From positions 1 through 7,455 of the forward strand of contig CAKRUL010000056.1 of the NCBI GenBank assembly GCA_934403665.1: a stretch of 7,455 bases of DNA. The letters are read 5' to 3'. The notes beneath the pieces are model-generated. The model did no database searches, was not told the origin of the DNA, and saw nothing but the letters and a program-made list of their open reading frames with translations. Shown one piece after another: positions 1-7,108 of the stretch. The position numbers and the translations under genes were made by a program. Origin of the DNA: an uncultured Clostridia bacterium. Lineage in GTDB: Bacteria; Bacillota_A; Clostridia; UMGS1840; HGM11507. Every line of letters starts with the position of its first letter. The stretch's first letter is position 1.

Positions 1-1907
1 TTCGCACATGCACGACAACGGGGACAAGCGCGATTCAGAACAACTATTATTTAGAAAACATGGGAGCGAATCATACGGACACCGTGACCTCCGGTTTGAC
101 TTCCAAGACTGCTGCGGAGCTGGCAGATCTCGCAGGTCTCGGGTTCAGCACCTCTGTGTGGGAGATCAATGAGAGCATTGGCTATCCTTATCCGACGCTG
201 ATCGCCAACCCCTATCCTTTTTCGGGAGATGCCGAGGACGGAAGTGCATCGCGCCCGTATCTGATCACTGATCAGGCAAGCTTTGTTGAGAAAATTTATA
301 AAAATCCCAGTAAGCGTTACCGTCTGGAAAATGACATCACTCTGGACGCAAGCTATGTTCCGCAGGAATTTGCTGACGGAACACTGGATGGCAACAACAA
401 AACAATCACGGTAGCAATCAATAAGACAGAAAGCAATGCCGGTCTGTTCACTAAACTTTCCGGAACAGTCAATATTCAGAACCTTACCATCACAGGCAGC
501 GTTACGGGAACCTCTAAAGTAGGTGCGCTGGCAGGATATGCCGAGGTTTCATCATCTTCCATCGTAAAGAACATCACGGCGAACGCAACCATCACCGGAA
601 GCTCCGCAGATACTGATGGATTTGATTATGTCGGCGGTGTGCTCGGCGGTTGCTTCTCAAATGCTTCCGCGAAGTACGATGTCTTTTCCGGTCTGGTCAA
701 CAAGGGCACGGTGACGAACACAGCGGGCACCTGTGCCGGTGTGGTTCCGTATATCGTGGGGTATTCTTTGGTAGATTGTGCAAATCTCGGAACGATTCAG
801 GGTCAAAAATGCGCCGGAATCGCTCTGACTTTAGGAAAATATACGGCGATTGAAAATTGCTATAACAGCGGTGACATTCAAGGGCAGCAGTTAAGCGCCG
901 GCATTTGTGCTGATCTTTTGAATTATAGATCAGAGAATATCACCATTTCAAACTCTTATAACACTGGTGCTGTCAACTACAGCTCTACCGAGCAGAACAG
1001 CGGCGGAATCGTGGCAAATGTCAAAACGGATAAAGGATCATCTCTGACCATCTCCAATTGCTATAACGCAGGACCGATCGGCGGCGACTTCACCAGAAAT
1101 CCGCTGACCGGAACCGTTGGCGCAAACGTGACGATTAACAATTCTTACTATTTGGATGTTGCTGCTCCGACAGCGGATTCTTCCGCAAAAACCATCGCAC
1201 AGCTGGCAGCCGCAGATCTGGGATCGGCATATGCCATGAATGTTTCCGGCGGTGTAAGCGGTTATCAGCTTCCGCAGCTGAAAACCAATCCGCAGAAAAT
1301 TTCTCAGATGATTTGGACGGTAAGCTATGCGGATCCGATACTCGGTACCTTTGCACCCGGAACCACCTCTTATCAGAAAGACGGTGCGGCATATACCTTC
1401 TCTGTTGCAGCCAATGAAGGTTATCGGATTTCGGATGTAACAGCGAACGGCACTCCGTTGGTTGCAAGCGAAGGCTCCACCTATACCTTCCCGGTTACCG
1501 CCGACACCACGATTGTGGCAACTTTTGAAGAAGCGCTGGGAACTCCTGAAATTGCAAAAACCTATGAAAAAGCATTTGTTTCTTCCGAGCCGACCGAAGT
1601 GAACGGGACCACCATTTCTCAGCCGATGGGGATTGTTTTTGCAAAAATCGGAGAAGACATATTCGGCTATGAACTTCAGAGCTACGGCATGGAATTTTCC
1701 GCTTCCGCAGACTTTACCAATGCGAAACAATACAGCGCTGAGAAAAAAAGCACACTCGGCAATTACGGAATCTGCTTCTATGGCGATTTCCCGATGGGTG
1801 CGGCTTATTATGCAAGACCTTATGCAATTTATAAGAATATCATGGACGAAAGCACAATTACCGTGCATGGAGATGTTGTGACCTTTACACCGAACGCAGG
1901 CAATTGA
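1..1907 (+). CDS. large secreted beta-helix surface protein with GLUG-like repeats, 3' part
   Basis: The reading frame is open from base 3 with no stop before the Met codon at 60, and the residues before that Met (ending NNYYLEN) match a motif used again inside the protein. The gene therefore starts upstream of the window, and 634 residues are visible. Order: the tail of one repeat block (NNYYL at base 39, GYPYPTL near 180); a linker with a DGSASRPYLI signature near 237-270; a beta-helix region with GLUG-like YNxG units to about 1150; a second NSYYLD...YQLPQL block ending near 1290; a divergent InlB-type beta-grasp repeat (about 1315-1540, GY-V-NG-YTF-TIVATF pattern); and a C-terminal beta module (about 1545-1904, YYARPYAIY then GDVVTFT). 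No LPXTG, SLH or membrane anchor is seen at the C-terminus. The family suggests adhesion or substrate binding at the cell surface; no catalytic motif is recognised. Surface location is inferred because the signal peptide is outside the window. Confidence 0.9.
   Translation, partial: RTCTTTGTSAIQNNYYLENMGANHTDTVTSGLTSKTAAELADLAGLGFSTSVWEINESIGYPYPTLIANPYPFSGDAEDGSASRPYLITDQASFVEKIYKNPSKRYRLENDITLDASYVPQEFADGTLDGNNKTITVAINKTESNAGLFTKLSGTVNIQNLTITGSVTGTSKVGALAGYAEVSSSSIVKNITANATITGSSADTDGFDYVGGVLGGCFSNASAKYDVFSGLVNKGTVTNTAGTCAGVVPYIVGYSLVDCANLGTIQGQKCAGIALTLGKYTAIENCYNSGDIQGQQLSAGICADLLNYRSENITISNSYNTGAVNYSSTEQNSGGIVANVKTDKGSSLTISNCYNAGPIGGDFTRNPLTGTVGANVTINNSYYLDVAAPTADSSAKTIAQLAAADLGSAYAMNVSGGVSGYQLPQLKTNPQKISQMIWTVSYADPILGTFAPGTTSYQKDGAAYTFSVAANEGYRISDVTANGTPLVASEGSTYTFPVTADTTIVATFEEALGTPEIAKTYEKAFVSSEPTEVNGTTISQPMGIVFAKIGEDIFGYELQSYGMEFSASADFTNAKQYSAEKKSTLGNYGICFYGDFPMGAAYYARPYAIYKNIMDESTITVHGDVVTFTPNAGN
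690..1150 (+). repeat. tandem GLUG-like protein repeats within the surface protein
   Basis: The encoded motif (C/S)YNxGx(I/V), or a degenerate form of it, recurs with its key Asn codon at 699, 783, 864, 960 and 1065, and a related NNSYYL unit starts at 1137. The spacing is 84, 81, 96 and 105 bases (27-35 residues), which is typical of one or two beta-helix turns per unit. The repeats are visible at protein level only: the DNA has diverged, which indicates old duplications rather than a recent expansion or slippage array. Confidence 0.75.
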
Positions 1908-1912
1908 GGAGG
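1907..1912 (+). promoter_or_regulatory. ribosome binding site of the 58-residue peptide gene
   Basis: A perfect AGGAGG overlaps the last base of the upstream TGA stop and lies 8 bases before the ATG at 1921. Sequence and spacing are ideal, which is the main reason to accept the very short gene. The overlap with the stop suggests translational coupling to the surface protein. Confidence 0.85.
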
Positions 1913-1920
1913 ACGCAGAG

Positions 1921-2097
1921 ATGAAAAAAACGTATCAAAAACCCGAAATACTGCTGCAAGGCCTCGTGTCCCGCGAGGAAATCTCGGCAGGAACCAGCCT
2001 GCAGGATTGGCTTGCCGGTCAAGCTGACCTGAGCAGTGACGCAGGCTTGGTAAACGCGATTGAAACCTATCAGGTAACATCGCTTTCACAATCCTAA
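1921..2097 (+). CDS. 58-residue peptide with a YxxPxI leader-like N-terminus, function unknown
   Basis: The ATG at 1921 opens a 58-codon frame ending in TAA at 2095-2097. It is preceded by a perfect AGGAGG with an 8-base spacer and followed 20 bases later by a hairpin terminator. The peptide begins MKKTYQKPEILLQGL and ends YQVTSLSQS. It has no Cys, one Trp (W30), and no signal peptide or membrane segment. The Y5-x-x-P8-x-I10 pattern resembles the YxxP motif by which RRE domains recognise leader peptides of lasso peptides and some other RiPPs, and similar short MKK-Y-KPEI-type peptides are common but mostly uncharacterised in clostridia and Bacteroidetes. The C-terminal part is rich in Ser, Gln, Gly and Ala, with alternating acidic residues. 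No modification enzyme, RRE protein or peptide transporter is in the window, so a RiPP role is only a hypothesis; a small accessory protein of the surface protein is the alternative. That it is a real gene is fairly secure. Confidence 0.75.
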   Translation: MKKTYQKPEILLQGLVSREEISAGTSLQDWLAGQADLSSDAGLVNAIETYQVTSLSQS

Positions 2098-2117
2098 GCA
2101 ATCAGGCTATCGGAAGC

Positions 2118-2148
2118 ATTTGCCGCCGCCTTTCAGACGGCGGCAAAT
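2118..2148 (+). terminator. rho-independent-type terminator after the peptide gene
   Basis: A perfect 11-bp inverted repeat (2118-2128 with 2138-2148, core GCCGCCG/CGGCGGC) encloses a 9-base loop. It is followed by ATATTTCCCTTAT, a T-rich but interrupted tract, so termination may be incomplete. It lies 20 bases after the peptide stop and separates the upstream unit from the genes starting at 2292. No matching T-tract exists for the opposite strand. Confidence 0.75.
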
Positions 2149-2291
2149 ATTTCCCTTATAACATCGAAAAAAATCACCTTACGAAACGGGGAATCGGCGC
2201 TGTGCCGGGGAAACCGCTTTCGCGGGTTATGATAAAAACAACATGGGAGCCGATGCGGCATCCCAACCATTCAAAAGAAAGGGTGAATGTA
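2149..2291 (+). promoter_or_regulatory. structured leader with three hairpins before the lyase operon
   Basis: This non-coding stretch between the terminator and the next gene contains three local hairpins. A is 2195-2207 (CGGC/GCCG, 5-base loop). B is 2212-2228 (AACCGC/GCGGGTT, one bulged G, 4-base loop). C is 2244-2265 (TGGGA plus GCCG paired with CGGC plus TCCCA, one bulged A, ATG triloop). GGTT at 2225-2228 could alternatively pair with AACC at 2265-2268, giving a switchable closing helix. The structure ends about 13 bases before the ribosome binding site. A TATAAC (2157-2162) or TATGAT (2228-2233) could be a -10 element, but neither has a convincing -35. I compared it by eye with c-di-GMP-I/II, cobalamin, c-di-AMP and TPP consensus elements and found no match. 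Confidence 0.4.
2278..2286 (+). promoter_or_regulatory. ribosome binding site that selects the TTG start at 2292
   Basis: AAAGGGTGA resembles the AAAGGAGGTGA consensus with two bases missing, and its GGG is 8 bases before TTG 2292. The codon starts a typical signal peptide (Lys-Arg, then a long hydrophobic stretch). The more upstream in-frame GTG at 2202 would run through hairpins B and C and add 30 residues unlike a signal peptide. GTG 2283 lies within the binding site itself. Confidence 0.6.
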
Positions 2292-3491
2292 TTGAAAAGA
2301 TTGTTAGCGATCGTTTTATCGGTCACACTTGTGTTGACAGGTGTTGTATTCTTTGCTGCATTTTCCTATGAAGGCGCGGCGGAGAAGGTCGCAGTTTCCG
2401 ATTTTTATTTTCACAACGGAAGCGGCGACGCGACTACAGAGCTGGAAAACAACATGACACTGAAAGCAGGCTGTCATATGAAAGGAACCGGTGCAGAGGA
2501 TCAGCCGTATGTGTTTATGACGGTTGTCTATGACGGAGGAAAGCTGATTTCGGCGACTCCGAGCGAAGGCACCATCGCACCGGGAGAAGAGAAAGACGTG
2601 AGCGTTGAAGTGACGCTGGGAGAAGATGTTTCCGCATATCGCGTGATGTCCTATCTGTGGTCGGATCTTCAATCCATGGAGCTTTTGGCAAGCCCTGCAA
2701 CCTTCGGAAGCAGTGAAGCGGAATTGGCTTCCATCGAAATCGACGGCATTTCGGTGCCCGGCATCAAAAAAGGTCTTTATGATTACACCCTGGAGGTACC
2801 TCTGAAAAACGCAAAGGTGCCGACTGATATTTCTGTGACCGGAAAAGATCTGACAGTGCAATCCACTGTCACCAATATGACCTCCTTCCCCGGAAGTGTT
2901 CAGATTGCAACCAAATCCCATGACGGAAAAACCACGGCGAATTATCAGGTGAATCTGAAGCTGGCAGCACCGAAAACGATGAAGATTACGTCGGACAGAG
3001 GAGCCGCCAAAATCTATTATGCAGAAGAGGTGAAGGGACATAACCTTCCCCATACGAGCAATGCCACTCTTCAGACCAGAAACGCTGATTTTTCAGGCTC
3101 AACGCAGGTGGAATATCTGAACTTTGATCTTTCCGACCTTCCGGAAGGCGCTGTTTTGCAGGGCGCGACTCTGAAACTCAATGCCTATGCGCCGACAAGC
3201 ACAGGAAACACGCTGGAGGCGTTTGACTGCACAGGAACAGAGTGGGAAACTTATGCCAAAAAAGGCTTTGTCACATATGATTCCAAGAATCCTCTGAGCA
3301 AAGAGCCGCTTTCGATAGACGGAACGAGCTTCCAGGCGAAGGAAATGAAGCTTGACGTAAGCCGCATCACCGGCGATACGCTGACGGTGATGCTGCGGAA
3401 AAACTTCCTGGCAGCGGCACCTACCGGCTTTGCCTATGTGGATCTGAAAACGAACTTACCTGTTTTGGAACTGAGTTATTACGCTGATTGA
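2292..3491 (+). CDS. exported non-catalytic protein with CBM96/DNRLRE-like C-terminal domain
   Basis: Starting at TTG 2292 the protein has 399 residues. Residues 1-30 form a signal peptide or N-terminal anchor (KR, then hydrophobic 4-24). Residues about 33-138 form a beta domain of a type common in clostridial surface proteins (FYFHNGSGD; later a YLWSDLQSMELL element). Residues about 143-225 look like a cadherin-like/Ig-like beta-sandwich. Residues about 226-399 resemble the DNRLRE/CBM96-type carbohydrate-binding module: YLNFDLSDLPEGAVLQGATL is the strand pair usual for that family, then a W-E-x(6)-F-V-T-Y element and a terminal PVLELSYY strand. No catalytic motif is recognised. Its stop is only 17 bases before the lyase ATG, so the two are very likely co-transcribed. 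The inferred role is binding polysaccharide or presenting it to the lyase. The CBM96 assignment is from pattern recognition and is moderately sure. Confidence 0.85.
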   Translation: MKRLLAIVLSVTLVLTGVVFFAAFSYEGAAEKVAVSDFYFHNGSGDATTELENNMTLKAGCHMKGTGAEDQPYVFMTVVYDGGKLISATPSEGTIAPGEEKDVSVEVTLGEDVSAYRVMSYLWSDLQSMELLASPATFGSSEAELASIEIDGISVPGIKKGLYDYTLEVPLKNAKVPTDISVTGKDLTVQSTVTNMTSFPGSVQIATKSHDGKTTANYQVNLKLAAPKTMKITSDRGAAKIYYAEEVKGHNLPHTSNATLQTRNADFSGSTQVEYLNFDLSDLPEGAVLQGATLKLNAYAPTSTGNTLEAFDCTGTEWETYAKKGFVTYDSKNPLSKEPLSIDGTSFQAKEMKLDVSRITGDTLTVMLRKNFLAAAPTGFAYVDLKTNLPVLELSYYAD

Positions 3492-3508
3492 TGGGAGGCG
3501 GGGTAAAT

Positions 3509-6500
3509 ATGAAAAAAAAGCTTATCAGTCTTTTGGTATGCTTCAGCATGCTGTTGTCGGTCAGTCCGGCTTTTGCATACACCTATATTGATCCTGACGC
3601 TTCCTATTATCAGGCGATAGAAGCGGAAAGCGATGCTGCTGAGATCAACGGATTCTTTGAAGTGAAGGAGGATGAGAGAGCCTCCGGCGGTGCTGTGATG
3701 CAAGCGACGCTTGGAAACACATCGGATCCGCCTGCGGATGAAAAGGCTTCTCTGACCTATCACATCAATGTGCCGGAGGAAGGCGCTTACAATATTTATA
3801 TGAGATACGGCATTTTTGAGTTCAACAGTGAGAGTATTTATCATCGGGTAAACGGAGCGGGCTATCAAAAGCTGTATGAGTCCCAAAAGGACGAGTACCA
3901 ATGGAAATGCATTTCGAAGGCAAAGTTACAGAAGGGGGATAACACCCTGGATTTCCGTGTTCGGAAAGCAGGATTCCGCATTGATAAAATCGTTGTGACC
4001 AATGCGATGGGATATTATCCGATCGGTATGGGTGATAATGAACCGACGAATCCGTGGGAGACGAAGGATTATAACGAAGAACAGAATCTCTTCAACTCAA
4101 TCGCGATGCCTTCCTACGTTCCTCAAGGGCGACCGAGACTGACGGTTACGGAGAAGGATATTCCGACTGTGAAAAGTAATCTCACTCATCCACAGAACGA
4201 AGCATCTTATCGGGCGATTTTGACGGCAGCAGATTATGACGCATCCGAATGCGATCTTCCGCCCGTAACAATCAAAGGCTCAAACAATTACAATTCGAGG
4301 GGATTGGCATATATTGAGTCTAACGCATTTCTCTATCTGGTCAATGGGGATGTTGAGCGTGGGAGAAAAGCCATTGACGGATCATTCCGCTTCCTGAGTA
4401 CGATGGATATCAACAATCTAAGCGGAGAGCAACGAAGCAGACAGGGTAACTTTGCACTTTATATTGTCGCTCAGACCTATGACTGGTGCTATTCTCTTCT
4501 GACGCCGGAGGAGCGCAAAGAGCTCATCGCTTTGGGAATGCGTCAAGTACAGAACTCTGAATACGGCTGGCCGCCGAGCACCGCTGAAACCGTTTATGCC
4601 AGCGGACATTTGGTGGAAGCGGATTTCATGAAAAATCTGCTTGCTTTTGGCATAGCGATTTATGACGAGTATCCCGATGTTTACAATATCGTGGCAGGAT
4701 GGGTTTTCAGTGAATTTATTCCCACCAAAAACTATTTTTACAACAATTCCATCCTTCATCATCAGGGACAGAACTACAGCGGTTTCCGCTTCACGTTTGA
4801 AGCATATATGACTGTGCTTTTGGATAAGTGCGGTGCAGGCGGACTGGTCTCTCCGAAACAGGATGAATATTTGTACGGAAGCTTGCTGACCAGAATGCCG
4901 GACGGAAGCATGCTGAAGCTTGGCGACTCGAATCACACGCCGGGCGAGTATACCAGAGGGCACAAGCCGGGACTTTTCCTGGCGGCAAATCACTTTAAGG
5001 ATCCTTTCTTGAAGCAGGAATATTTTAAATGCACGCAGGGAATCGGTGAAACGGTATGGAACAATATTGGGGTAACTCCGGTGGATTATCTGTTGCTGAA
5101 CGACACTTCATTGGAGCCGGATTCCATGAAAAAATTCCCGCTGACGACCTATATGGGAGACCACGTGGGAGCTATGTCGGCGCGAACCAGCTGGGCGGAA
5201 GGCAAGAATGCCAATGCAATGGTTGCCTTCATGTCTATGCCGGAGAAATTCTTCAAGGGACATCAGCACTATGATTCCGGTGAATTCCAGATTTACTATA
5301 AAGGAATGCTGGCGCTCAAGAGCGGCAATTATTCAATCTTCGGCAACGCACATGACTATGGCTATCAAAAGCAAAGCATTGCCTCAAACTGTATGCTGAT
5401 TCGGAATCCCGATAACGATGCATACTACAGCGGAGGGTATCCTCTGATGGGCGGGCAGGCATTAAACATCAAGAATTATGATTTTGTCAAAAGCTTTGAA
5501 GATCTTCAGGGCGAAAAGACAACAATCGGCAAAATTTTAGGCTATGATTACGGTCCGGATCCGTATGAACCGTCATATTCTTATCTGAAAGGGGATATCA
5601 CGGCGGCTTATAACGGAAACGCGAAGGATTACACGCGTTCTTTCGTATTTCTCAATTTCTTCGATGAGGTTTATCCGGGTGCTTTGATCGTGTTTGACAA
5701 AGTCAGCTCGAACCCGCAGTTTAAGAAGACTTGGCTGCTGCACTCGCAGGAAGAACCGGAAATCAACGGCAATACGACCATCATCCGCAGAACGGAGAAC
5801 GGTTACAACGGAAGACTGGTTAACGAAACTCTTTTGCCCCGGCAGAAAGATGCTGAGCTGACAAAGATCGGCGGTGAAGGCGCAGAATACTGGGTGAACG
5901 ACAAGAATCTCCCACAGGGCAGCAACACGGGAGAAACTGGGCTATGGCGGATTGAGCTGTCTCCGAAAGCGGCAGCCGAGACGAATTATTTCCTCAATGT
6001 CCTGCAGGTGGGTGACAACGCGCAAAATGCAGACCCCCTGGTTTCAACGCTTCTGGAAAACGAAAGCTATTTCGGTGTCCAGATTCGTGACAGAGTAGCA
6101 TGGCTTAACAAGGATAAGAGCAGAGGGACTGCCGATGTCACGATTGGTACGGCGGAGGGAAGCGAAGGCACCTTCACCATTATGGTAGACGGACTGTATC
6201 CGGGCACTTGGAGCATTCAGAAAGACGGACAGTCCATCGGCACCGCAGAAGCAGCGGAAAACAGCGGCGCACTGTGCTTCACCGCAGAGGCAGGGGAATA
6301 TACTCTGGTCTATCAGTCGATGAAGAAAAACGCGAAAAACTTTGAGGTTAAACAGATCAATCCGGACGCAAATCCCGGTGTTTATCTGTGTTACAAGAGC
6401 CGTTACTATGATCTCTCCACTCCTGTTCTGCAGGAAGACGGAAAGATCTATGTTCCAGTGCAAGATTTTTCCTCCTTGATCGAGACAGAATGCACCAAGA

Positions 6501-7096
6501 CGGAGGATGGCGGCTATGCGCTCGCCATGGGCACAGAAAAGGCGTCCCTGTCTGCCCAGGATCTGGTGCAGCGGTATAACACGGATTATACAACGCTTGA
6601 TCCCTTTGAGGAAGGCTTACACCTCGAATATCAATACTATAGTTATGCCAACCTTCTGAATATTATCAAACATGAGTATGTTACGATTACTGGGGATCAG
6701 ATCAAGAATTCCTCTAATCCTTCCAGAATTCCGGTCATCCGCGTGCAGTCGGAAAGTGGAGATCCGACGCCGGTGGTCGACGGAAATCTCAACACCTCTT
6801 GGGTAGTAGAAGGCGAACACCTTGAAATGATTTTTGAATTTGAACAGTCGGAAACCATCAAAGACATCAAAGCATACTGGCGTCAAGGAAACCTGAGAAA
6901 AATTTATTACGAAGTCCAAACGTCTGAGGATGGAAAGAATTATACCACAGTGTGTGATTCCGGATCCAGCGGCAGTACCGAAGGTTTGGAAACCGTTGGC
7001 GGAACACCGTGCAAGGGCAAATTTGTGAAGCTTGTCATGAAAGGAAATTCACAGAATAACTGGAACGGTATCCATGAGGTTGAATTCTATAGATAG
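3509..7096 (+). CDS. multidomain heparinase II/III-family polysaccharide lyase-like protein, secreted
   Basis: The protein has 1195 residues from ATG 3509, preceded by GGGAGG at 3493-3498. ATG 3491 is in frame, but 3509 begins the signal peptide (MKKK, hydrophobic core, SPAFA cleavage site near residue 23). Domains: about 27-170 a CBM6/CBM35-like module (IEAES, FRIDKIVVTN); about 205-545 an alpha/alpha toroid (RPRLTVTEKDIP start); about 553-850 a heparinase II/III beta-sandwich (GHQHYDSGEFQIYYKG); a further beta domain to about 935; about 950-1060 a degenerate copper-amine-oxidase-N-like stalk domain; about 1075-1195 an F5/8 type C (CBM32-like) domain. This family cleaves uronic-acid-containing polysaccharides by beta-elimination. 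His367-x2-Glu370 and Tyr423-x3-Arg427 have the spacing I recall for the active site of heparinase II (PL21), and His585 and His587 are present. The usual metal ligand Asp appears as Lys604 and the usual HN His as Ser626. The substrate is undetermined; the overall family is confident, the PL subfamily is not. Confidence 0.92.
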   Translation: MKKKLISLLVCFSMLLSVSPAFAYTYIDPDASYYQAIEAESDAAEINGFFEVKEDERASGGAVMQATLGNTSDPPADEKASLTYHINVPEEGAYNIYMRYGIFEFNSESIYHRVNGAGYQKLYESQKDEYQWKCISKAKLQKGDNTLDFRVRKAGFRIDKIVVTNAMGYYPIGMGDNEPTNPWETKDYNEEQNLFNSIAMPSYVPQGRPRLTVTEKDIPTVKSNLTHPQNEASYRAILTAADYDASECDLPPVTIKGSNNYNSRGLAYIESNAFLYLVNGDVERGRKAIDGSFRFLSTMDINNLSGEQRSRQGNFALYIVAQTYDWCYSLLTPEERKELIALGMRQVQNSEYGWPPSTAETVYASGHLVEADFMKNLLAFGIAIYDEYPDVYNIVAGWVFSEFIPTKNYFYNNSILHHQGQNYSGFRFTFEAYMTVLLDKCGAGGLVSPKQDEYLYGSLLTRMPDGSMLKLGDSNHTPGEYTRGHKPGLFLAANHFKDPFLKQEYFKCTQGIGETVWNNIGVTPVDYLLLNDTSLEPDSMKKFPLTTYMGDHVGAMSARTSWAEGKNANAMVAFMSMPEKFFKGHQHYDSGEFQIYYKGMLALKSGNYSIFGNAHDYGYQKQSIASNCMLIRNPDNDAYYSGGYPLMGGQALNIKNYDFVKSFEDLQGEKTTIGKILGYDYGPDPYEPSYSYLKGDITAAYNGNAKDYTRSFVFLNFFDEVYPGALIVFDKVSSNPQFKKTWLLHSQEEPEINGNTTIIRRTENGYNGRLVNETLLPRQKDAELTKIGGEGAEYWVNDKNLPQGSNTGETGLWRIELSPKAAAETNYFLNVLQVGDNAQNADPLVSTLLENESYFGVQIRDRVAWLNKDKSRGTADVTIGTAEGSEGTFTIMVDGLYPGTWSIQKDGQSIGTAEAAENSGALCFTAEAGEYTLVYQSMKKNAKNFEVKQINPDANPGVYLCYKSRYYDLSTPVLQEDGKIYVPVQDFSSLIETECTKTEDGGYALAMGTEKASLSAQDLVQRYNTDYTTLDPFEEGLHLEYQYYSYANLLNIIKHEYVTITGDQIKNSSNPSRIPVIRVQSESGDPTPVVDGNLNTSWVVEGEHLEMIFEFEQSETIKDIKAYWRQGNLRKIYYEVQTSEDGKNYTTVCDSGSSGSTEGLETVGGTPCKGKFVKLVMKGNSQNNWNGIHEVEFYR

Positions 7097-7099
7097 GAG
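7095..7099 (+). promoter_or_regulatory. ribosome binding site overlapping the lyase stop
   Basis: AGGAG overlaps the TAG stop of the lyase and lies 9 bases before ATG 7109. The 12-base gap between the genes leaves no room for a promoter or terminator, so the downstream gene belongs to the same operon and is probably translationally coupled. Confidence 0.75.
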
Positions 7100-7108
7100 A
7101 GTTAAAAT

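Noticed and set aside
1038..1868. Long open frame on the minus strand (276 codons)
   Set aside because: It lies wholly opposite the beta-helix protein, is rich in Cys, Arg and His in an unprotein-like way, and lacks a ribosome binding site; it is a shadow of the + strand gene.
1921..2097. Lasso peptide precursor
   Set aside because: The best candidate core (GTSLQD) places Asp at position 6, not 7-9, the leader has Ser rather than Thr at -2, and no lasso enzymes are in view.
1829..2101. Minus-strand frame of 90 codons covering the 58-residue peptide gene
   Set aside because: The + strand frame has a perfect ribosome binding site and a terminator in the right place; the minus frame has neither.
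2202..2291. N-terminal extension of the CBM96-like protein from GTG 2202
   Set aside because: The region forms hairpins, encodes no signal-peptide-like sequence, and a good ribosome binding site precedes TTG 2292.
2149..2291. Known riboswitch (cobalamin, c-di-GMP, c-di-AMP, TPP)
   Set aside because: Fragments such as GGGGAATCGG and GCTGTGCC recall parts of the cobalamin consensus, but the B12 box and overall layout are missing, and no other class matches.
2333..2338. TTGACA as a -35 promoter element
   Set aside because: It lies inside the signal-peptide coding region and has only a 3-of-6 match at the -10 position.
2316..3053. Long open frame on the minus strand (245 codons)
   Set aside because: It is antisense to the CBM96-like protein gene, has low-plausibility composition and no recognisable domain.
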